DNA of 64,000 nt from Lichenostomus cassidix (Eukaryota > Chordata > Aves > Passeriformes > Meliphagidae). The stretch lies in assembly GCA_008360975.2 (NCBI GenBank), contig CM039182.1:15720324-15784323 (forward strand), written 5' to 3'. Shown here piece by piece: positions 56,301 through 64,000 of the stretch (position 1 is the first letter of the stretch; each line of letters begins with the position of its first letter). A model generated the notes under the pieces. It was not told where the DNA came from and did no database searches. It worked only from the letters and a program-made list of their open reading frames with translations. Both the position numbers and the translations under genes were made by a program.

Positions 56301-59300
56301 CCCTTTTATGCGGGGAAAGAAGGGTAACAAAAAGAATAAATTCATCTTACTTTTATTTTAATTCCTATAATTCTTTCAAGTGTATTAGAGTAGAAGGTAA
56401 ATTTTGACAAGCATAAAATACTTCCCGTGCAGCAAACTTTAATGGTTGCTGACATCACTGTAATTTATACTTTGGGCCTTTGTAAACAGTTTGCACAGAA
56501 TGCTTTGTAAGCAATCTGAGCTCATTGCAAGGGCTCTGACACTTTCTAGATGCATGACTTCATCTGTCTCTTCCCCTTCAGCCTCCAGCCCTTTTTTCTT
56601 CACTCCTTCCACCCTTTCTAATACCTCTTGCAGAGAGAGTATCCTTACAACTTTTCTGGCAGTCACCACAGGCCCCTTCTCACTGACATGTCACAGTAGT
56701 ATCTCTTGGAGCTTTGGCCATAAGCAAGACCCCATCATAGGGCATGAGCCATTTAACAGATGCTCTCTGCTGCAAGGGGTTCAGAGGTGGAGGATGCACC
56801 CAACACAAAGGGAGCCCATAGCTCATGCTAAGCTCTGGCTGGGATTTGAGGCCACTTTCACTTGTGTGTTCTGCTCCAGGTGAGATGCACTGAGGAGCAG
56901 CAGAGAAAGCTGGGAAGGGAGAAGCAGCAGCACACTTGAAAGTGACAGATTTAAATGTAATGAAAAAAGGAAATTTCACTTCCTTCCCTTGAGTTTGATA
57001 GATTTTAGTTTGTGTCCTCTGCCCATCTGGGTAGGGAAATTTTCTGTTTTGCATTGTATGGAGGGCCAAACTGAAGAGCCATGGCCTAAAAAGTGGGAGA
57101 AAGGAGTAACACCTCCCTGGCAACACATGAGACCACTCTCCCTGGATCATCTTGGCTGACAATGCTGGGATGTGAGCAAGGGCTCTCCTCTTCCCCTGCT
57201 CTGTCTCACCAACAGTGAGAGCCATTGAATGCTCATGGAGAGCATTAAGAGAAAACTGCAGTGATCAGGGAAGTGCTCAAGAAGCTGAAGGCGCTGAGCT
57301 TAGTCTGAGGCTGACACAAGTCTCTACACAGCATCCCTAATGAAGGATTGCTCTGCCCATATTTGGGGAGAAAGCCAGAATCTCCTTTCTGATACTGAAA
57401 TAAAGCAGCCCCCTTTCAGACCAGTCAGGAAAGTAATTGTTCATTCCTCAGGTTGAGCCGCACATATGCAATCTCTTTGTTAAGTAGCTTTCTAAATTTT
57501 TGCTCCTTGGCTCTTCCAGTCGCAGCCTGTGTGATTGCCAGCCCTGAGTGCTGGCCAGGAAACCCCAGCCCCAGCCCAGGAGGGGTGAGTGCAGCACAGC
57601 TCTTACAGCACAGACACGGCTGGAAATGGGCCGCTGCTTGCAGCCACTGGGGAAGCGGGGGAAAAGTCCATGCTTCCCAAATACAGCTTCCAAAATTCAA
57701 TACAGGTCCTCTGGCTCCAAAGCATGCAGAGATCTTAATTCTAAGAGAAGAGCAGTGTGTGGAAAAGAAAGGGAAGCCTTGGTGGCTACTGCTGGCAAAG
57801 GTGAGATGGACGAGCAGAAAACCATCTTTTCTTACACAATATCTATCAGCCTCAATGTCATTACACTTTAGGTAAATATGCTCAGGCAGAAAGCCCAGCA
57901 GTGTGAAAGAACAGGGTAACTAGTTCAGATAGAAGGGAATTAAAACTGTGGCAAGCTAAAACCAAAGCCAGATCTGTTTGTGGTGTGGAAATAACTTTGC
58001 TACTGCCTTGAACGCCACCCTTCAGAGTGGTGGAGTTGGAGCATGCTGTGGGGGAGATGTCTTACAGATACCTGTCCCTCATCTGCATGGTCAGATCTGC
58101 AAAGTGGCAGTCTGTTTCTAGGATCTGGAAGTGGTGTTTAGGTAACCAAAGCTCTGGTTCCCATCTAACTTACAGCTTGCAAAGTCACCATATATCTGTG
58201 TAGTTTTGACATTAAAAACCACCATGGCAGCAAAATTACATTTTGTACCACTTTGTACAGGCATAAAGGCTTCGTAGACTTAGGCTGCAAAGAAATGAAG
58301 AGGGAGAAACCCTTGTCCCATATCATTCTCAGCGCATTGAGACTTCTGGACTGGAGGAAGGCAAAAAAGCATTGCTCGATTCATTTCCATTAGAAATTGA
58401 ATGGGCTTCCACATTCCTGGACAGCACATGACAGGAGGCATTGGCTCATAAGGAGCTAGTTTGCAATTTAACCATGACTGGCTGAAGGACTTGGAAATAA
58501 GAAGTGTTTTTCCACATGGACGCTATTGAAACGTGAGCCTGAAAGTTTGTCCAGCCAACAGCTGGGATTCACACCTTTCTTTCTGTACCTCTATTTCTTG
58601 GTTCTGCCAAGGGTGGGTATTATCTGTCTGTTTCATAGCTTTAAGACTGGAGAAGGCCTTGGCTGAGATGAGGTAATATTTCTGAAAGCAAATCATAATA
58701 CCAGGGTTAAGAAACAGGCAATTTTTGTTGCTGGTGCTGTTTTCTGCAAGAAGAGTCTCACTGTTGTGTGCTGAGCAGCCCAGGCCAGCGGCTTAGTTAC
58801 CAGGCTGCTAGATGTCACATTAAGGACTGGCAGAAGGGGCCAAAAATAACTTTTCTGCATGACTCTTCTTCCTAACATAATGGGTGAGTGGTTCCTGTCT
58901 TCTATGACCACAGAAAGTCCTGCTCAGGTTACCAGCATCAATTACTTTATGAGATCTAAATATGTCCTTCTCAGGAGAAAAAGATGGTTATTTCACATTT
59001 TATGTAGAAACAGAAAAAATGAGCCTGCAAGGTCTCCAATCCAGAACACCAATTTTGAGGCTGTTTACCTACTTTGAAGAAAACATGTACTGAAGTCCCT
59101 GGTTTTTGTCAAATGAAGGGTTTTGAAATCTTTGCCTCCTTCTACTGAGCAAGAGAATAGCTCTTTGCTGGCTAGTGTCTCTTATGAACAGATCCACAGA
59201 TAGACACTCAGCTTGCAGCTTAGCACTTGGGTTTTAATCTTTACTCTGGTTAATCCTAACACAAAGCAGAACAGCTTTAATTGCAGATGATGAGCATGAG

Positions 59301-62300
59301 AGAGAGCAAACCCCAGCATTTCTGGCAGCCAAATACTTGTTTGGGATTTGCCACAATGACAAGCAATTTGAATTTTCCTCCTCCATATGTTTAGCAACTA
59401 TTATGGCCTGCTGGGCTTTTCTGAAATACAGCTGCCAGGCTCTGACCAGAAATTTTGTCATGGCTCTGAGAAGATACCCCATGCAGTCAGTATTTTCCTC
59501 TTGCTTTGTCTCAGGGCTGCTGCTCTGGGTGAGCGCTGTTAGCACGTCAGGACTCAGTAGCAGAGAACATTCCATTCCTGCTGTCCTCGTCAGGACCACA
59601 AAACCGGAATGATAATTTAAAAAATTGTTTTGGCTCAGACCTGGAGTTTCAATAATTCTTGAATTTTCAGCAAACCAAGAACCCTGTGCTGATTGAATGG
59701 GTCATCTTGTTTCCCTGTGTGTTTTTTAAAATAGCACCATTGAGCCATAGCAAAAGCAATGGCAACACAGATCCATGCACTCTTCACAGCATGTGGGGTG
59801 GCATCTCTCCTGCACCAGCCTCCAGAGCAGAAGGCAGGAGGTTTGTATGGGGAGGAGAGGTGGGATTTTACGTTGCTATGCCTAATGCAGAACAGTTTCC
59901 AACCAAATCAGGTCTGTGTGCAGCACACCCTAGTCATGTGCTGTAGGATCCATGGGGGTAGAGCACTCCCAGAATCCCCTCTCCTTGTATTTGACATATA
60001 TCATTGCATATCTGTTGGAGGAGGAAGAAGCTGGGTTTGCCATTCCCACACTCTTCGGTTGTTTTTTGGTTGGACAAAGCAGCACATCAGCTGACACACC
60101 TCTGATGTTCTCAGTTCCTTCTGCATGAAATTTACCATTGAAAGGTTAAAAATTATCTCACCACTTCATATTGCTAATTCTTTTGGGTTGGTGAAAATTG
60201 CTGTGCTGCTATTTCTCTCTGGATTTTTTCTTCTTTTAGGCAAATAAATGAGATGTGGGGTGGCAAATCCCTCAGCCTACTACTTATGACTCTACACACA
60301 AGGCTGGGCTAAAATTAGGAGGATAAGCAGTGGGAAAGACCATGTCCAGTGACACACATTAATGAAAGAGAGGATACATGTGACAGAAGGCAGGTTTTCC
60401 ATTTTGTTGTTTTCTTTCTGAGCCTACTCAGTGCAACTATACTCAGAGGCTTATATTAAGCCATGCTTCAGGGGGTGGAAATGAAGCAAAAAGATCTTCT
60501 GTCTCCTTGGGGTTGGGAGGCAGCTTGGGTTTTCTGTGGGGTGACTGGGGCAGCATTCAAAAGGTCTTGGGGGCTTTGCATGCTCAACTTCTTCAGCATA
60601 CTAACTCACATCCACTGGCCAGTCTTTATGAAGCATTTAATTCTGTAGTTTTAGAGCTGTTGAAAAAGCAAAGGGAAGATTTATAACAACATTTGCTAAC
60701 TCTAGGCCAACTGGTTTGGCACAGGAAAGAACTATGTTTTTCAGAACAGCTTTTCAACATTCCACTGTTAGCTAAAATGTATGAAAATTACAGTTTTTAA
60801 ATGACCAGATGTTTTTCCCGAGAAAGAAATAGATTGCCTGAAAGGGGAAGATGAGGCCTGAACTCGGGCTTCTATGCTACTACTGTCAACTTTTCAGCTA
60901 ATGGATGACCTACTACCATCTAAAACTACTAAATTTGTGTGATTAATGCTGCTAAATTGCAGCCACAGTATATTTATAATTTTCTGTGTCAGCTTGATAC
61001 CATTTGTGCAGCATCACTATAAAAGGTGAAGGAGAGAAAAGGCGATTAATCTGGCGTCCTTGTACAGAACAATATGGCATAGCTCTCCTCGAAGCAGAAG
61101 CTTTCAAGTGAATTAAACTAATGGTTTCATCTGTTTCATTTCCAGCTCTATTTTTTTTAAATCAAGAGCAGCAGATCCTTTCCATGTTGTCTGCTTCTCT
61201 AGACAGAAACTGAGACTAGAAATGTTCTTGCTTTTGGCTTCAAATTGCTCGCTACAGCACGATCATCCAGTATTTTATTCATGTGACTTATCAAGAGCAT
61301 GGGGATCTTATTTTGGCCACCCATAATAGTCTAATTGGACTTGCCTGTGTTAAAAATCTGTGCTGGATTGATGGGATTCTTCAAATGCTTTTCTTATTGC
61401 TCTGTTGAGCAGTTACCAGTCAAACGAGATTAAGAACAAAGAGCAGATATGATGGCCTTGGGTTTCAATCCTCCTCCTTACTTTATAGCCATTGTTTAAG
61501 GTGTCCAAAAGAAATCCCATAATAGAAAAGCTCTTTTTTCCTCTTCTCCTTCAAAGCAGACCCTTGTTAAGGGGGAAATTAAATGAAGCTGAAGATGGTG
61601 GAGGAGTTATTGAAAGTACAATTATGGCTGTGCAATGCCGTTCTCCAGTAGAAAAGAGCCAGTTCCTTTGCCAGGCCCAGCTGGCTGCCTCCATGCCCAA
61701 ATACCAGGAGTTCTTGTTTGCCACCATTGCATTATAGGTGAGAACAGGAGCATCCCAAAGCCCCCTGACCAACCCCACAAGGTGTAGCTTAGCCCTTGGC
61801 AGGAGAAGCCAGGAGCAGTCAGCACTATGGGGATCAAGCCCAGAAAGTCCCTGCTTCTTCTCCTAAAAAGGCAGCATCACCTGGCTCTGCTTCTCTTCTA
61901 AAAGAGTTGACAAAAATGCTGCTTAAAAATCTGTTTAAAATTACGTATTCTCTGCTTGAGGGTTTGCTAAGCTCATTATAGAAGTGGAATGAAATTCCAC
62001 AGCACGTTTAGCATTTTTCTTGTTCTTATTTTCTGAGCTTTTCCAACCTAATAGAGAATGACTGATCCTACTGGTGATCTGAGAGGGATGCAGTGGAGGA
62101 ATCACAGCAGGCTGAGCACCATAGCAATACTGTGACTACCAGTTTGGCTACTTTATTGTGCAAGCTGATCCAAGGAGGGATTAAGAGGATTTTGTTTTCC
62201 ATTTTTTAAGTTGAATGGGCTGGGATGAAAGCCTTTTACTGCATTTCTGAACAAGTCAGGATATTTAGAAAAGCAGGAACAATGGACTGCACCAGACTTG

Positions 62301-62417
62301 GACTTTGAGCAATATAAAATCATTTTCCATAGGAGACTGTATGAAACCACCCAGCTTTCCTGTCTTTGATCCTTTAGTGGTCACTGATGACCTCTCGTCT
62401 TTCTCTGTTCCTTAAAG

Positions 62418-62449
62418 CCTTCTGCAAGGAGCCACCCCGCCGCTGTCTG
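62418..62449 (+). other. Candidate 32-nt microexon
   Basis: A pyrimidine-rich acceptor (TCTTTCTCTGTTCCTTAAAG) precedes the segment and a consensus donor CTG|GTGAGTAA follows it. The segment is CpG-rich compared with its neighbours (two CG in CCCCGCCGC) and is open in all three frames, for example FCKEPPRRCL in one. Flanking sequence to about 62760 looks complex and low in decay, as around conserved neural microexons. I cannot assign it to a gene, and no other exon of a host gene is visible nearby. Confidence 0.25.
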
Positions 62450-62629
62450 GTGAGTAATGGGAAAAACGCAGCCCTGAACGTCTGATTGCCAGGACATATT
62501 AAAGTCTGAGGGATGTGTGGTGGTTCAGATCAAATACGAATCAACAATAAGCCATGGCTTAAATTGAGTTGACCTTCACCTTCTGACAGGTTTGAAAATG
62601 ATTGATTGTTTTTCATTTGTTCCTCCACA

Positions 62630-62651
62630 CCCCCCCATGCTCCCCACCCCC
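62630..62651 (-). promoter_or_regulatory. G-quadruplex motif (minus strand)
   Basis: A C7 run, then ATGCT, C4, A, C5 on the plus strand. On the minus strand this satisfies four G runs with short loops if the C7 run is split into two. Folding is predicted, not shown. Confidence 0.4.
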
Positions 62652-63421
62652 AATTCCTAATTAAGGACAGAAGCAAAGGGAACAGCTAATTGTTATCACC
62701 AGTTTGGATTTCCAGACTAAGAAACGTCAGTTCAGGGAAATGTTGTCCAAATGTTTTGCTACACTGACCCACGGCCAGGAATTTTCAACACTGCGCTCAT
62801 TGCTAATCTGTATGCATCAAATCATGCACATTTTTCTCTTTTAGCACTTACCACTTGTGCCTGCAGACCGTTCAGGTCTTGACCAGAGCTTCTGCCATAG
62901 AGGCAGGATTTCTCTTTCCCACTAGCACAGAGAGTGCAGGCAAGGAGGGAGTAAGCCTCAAGTTTAATGATCAATACCTCATTGCAGATTGCTGACCTTT
63001 CATCCCTGCCACCACAGTGAGCTGCAGACTTTGTTGACACTTTTGCAAAACCAAGGCCTCAGTACCTCACATATATTAGCTTTTGTGGCCCTTTGAAGGC
63101 TACTGCTATTTAGTTAACTTCACCCATATACCTGTTGCTTGATATGTACTTGTTCTACACAATTAAGGGTTTGCAGTTACATTGCTCAAACTGAGTACAG
63201 TTTTACTAAAACCAAGGCTGTACAAATGGCCAAGCAAGCTCTCAATTCAGCAGATTGCAAAGGAAGAAGTCTCTTGATCTGGACCACGCAAAACAGTACA
63301 AAATTTGTGACTAAACGTCTCCTGCAGCTCCTGTGAATCTACACAGTAGCGTGGGCACATGTGGAAGCAAAGGTTCATCAACTGGCTCCCAGAGGGGAGC
63401 AGAAGGAGGGTTTGTCTTCTT

Positions 63422-63443
63422 CCCTTCCCTCCCTCCCTCCCCC
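63422..63443 (-). promoter_or_regulatory. G-quadruplex motif (minus strand)
   Basis: Five C runs of three or more with loops of one or two bases (CCCTTCCCTCCCTCCCTCCC plus two). The short loops predict a very stable parallel quadruplex on the minus strand. The tract also resembles a GGGA-repeat site for MAZ/VEZF1-type zinc fingers. Confidence 0.55.
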
Positions 63444-64000
63444 ATGTCTGTAGCCCAGCAGTTATCTCAGCTGGCTTATGTTACAAATGACCCAACTTCA
63501 AAACTTGTCTGTCTGATTTGGAGGGCTCCAGAGGCTTACCCCAACTTTTAGCTTCTTTCACAAGGAATACCAGACATCTACACCAAGCAATTATTTTATA
63601 TAGCTTCCCTTTAGGTCATCTTGCAGCAGGAGGCCCACCCTGGGAATCACTCCAGTCCTAGCACATGGGGACTCTCAACAGGCCAACACACTGAAGGACT
63701 GTTTCTGCTTTAGGCACTAGCAGCAGCAACCTGGGCCAATAAATCTTCCATCCTTCACAGAGGAAAAATCAGCCAGAAAAACCTGTACAAAACCTTATCT
63801 CAAAGCAGGTCACCACTAGGTTGATTATCAGGTGTATTAAAGTCCATTTTTGTGCTTAATTGTACTCATCAGAAATCTACCATATTAAAAAATAATGGGA
63901 AGTTCTTTTTCAATAAGTAAATGGGAAAGGTGTCAGAAAGACAACAGGTACTGCCAGCAATCACGTGTAATAATTTGGAAGCACATTACACCTCTAAATG

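Larger units (their letters stand above)
53011..62417. other. Intergenic stretch, no gene seen
   Basis: No confident gene. A 61-nt splice-bounded candidate exon at 53168-53228 is described under findings. Simple repeats are T14 (55296-55309) and a (TC)n-T17 tract (56266-56300). Many 60-180 codon frames are open between 54 and 60 kb. They overlap in conflicting frames and none shows family features. A TATA-like TATAAAAG lies at 61018-61025. Confidence 0.45.
62450..64000. other. Non-coding stretch with two minus-strand G-quadruplex motifs
   Basis: No gene seen. Segments 62500-62760 are complex and contain TAATTAAG and AGCTAATTG-type homeodomain sites; they could be a conserved non-coding element. 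C-rich runs at 62630-62651 and 63422-63443 meet the G-quadruplex rule on the minus strand. Confidence 0.45.

Noticed and set aside
56680..57225. 181-codon minus-strand frame
   Set aside because: The translation has no domain-like pattern or transmembrane segment, and overlaps a similarly open plus-strand frame in GC-richer DNA.
57508..57584. Acceptor CTCTTCCAG and donor GGGGTGAGTG bounding an open segment
   Set aside because: The donor lies in a G-rich run with several equivalent positions and the translation (Pro/Ser/Gly/Cys) reads as composition-driven. It is weaker than the other candidate exons.
61018..61025. TATAAAAG as a promoter
   Set aside because: A good TATA match, but no CCAAT or GC box, initiator or downstream exon accompanies it. 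AT-rich DNA gives such matches often.

Overview
The window looks like bird nuclear DNA, probably from a passerine. This rests on three things. The recognisable transposons are all CR1 LINE copies plus one LTR. There are no SINE or L1 arrays. The background is roughly 40% GC, with long stretches of non-coding sequence and very few interspersed repeats. There are no operons, ribosome binding sites, tRNAs, rRNAs or CRISPR arrays. Nearly all open frames are chance openings in non-coding DNA.

The one confident gene is on the plus strand. A 34-nt coding exon (25754-25787) and a terminal coding exon (25900-26086) are separated by a 112-nt intron. A 3' untranslated region of about 1.9 kb follows, with a poly(A) signal at 28018-28023. 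I do not recognise the protein; only about 73 C-terminal residues lie here. The 25.7 kb upstream is most simply a large intron, or 5' flank, of this gene. It contains one CR1 tail (17005-17239), a few splice-site-bounded candidate exons and several dense regulatory motifs.

Downstream of 28 kb the sequence is probably intergenic, or intronic to a gene that is not visible. It holds a minus-strand CR1 with an internal deletion (30597-31420), a solo LTR with an intact-looking core promoter (33654-33949) and a G/T-rich tract that can form a G-quadruplex (36973-37085). It also holds an old 1.2-kb CR1 (37300-38520), a further CR1 tail (44234-44442), and a stretch with a G-quadruplex motif and bZIP motifs (52141-53010). 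The right end (61-63.5 kb) has a possible microexon, a TATA-like box and two C-rich tracts that would fold as G-quadruplexes on the minus strand.

I found no convincing new biological system. The leads I would follow first are the unidentified C-terminus, the solo LTR promoter, the composite NF-E2/E-box site at 18.2 kb, the forkhead palindrome at 22.4 kb and the open minus-strand block at 14.6-15.1 kb.
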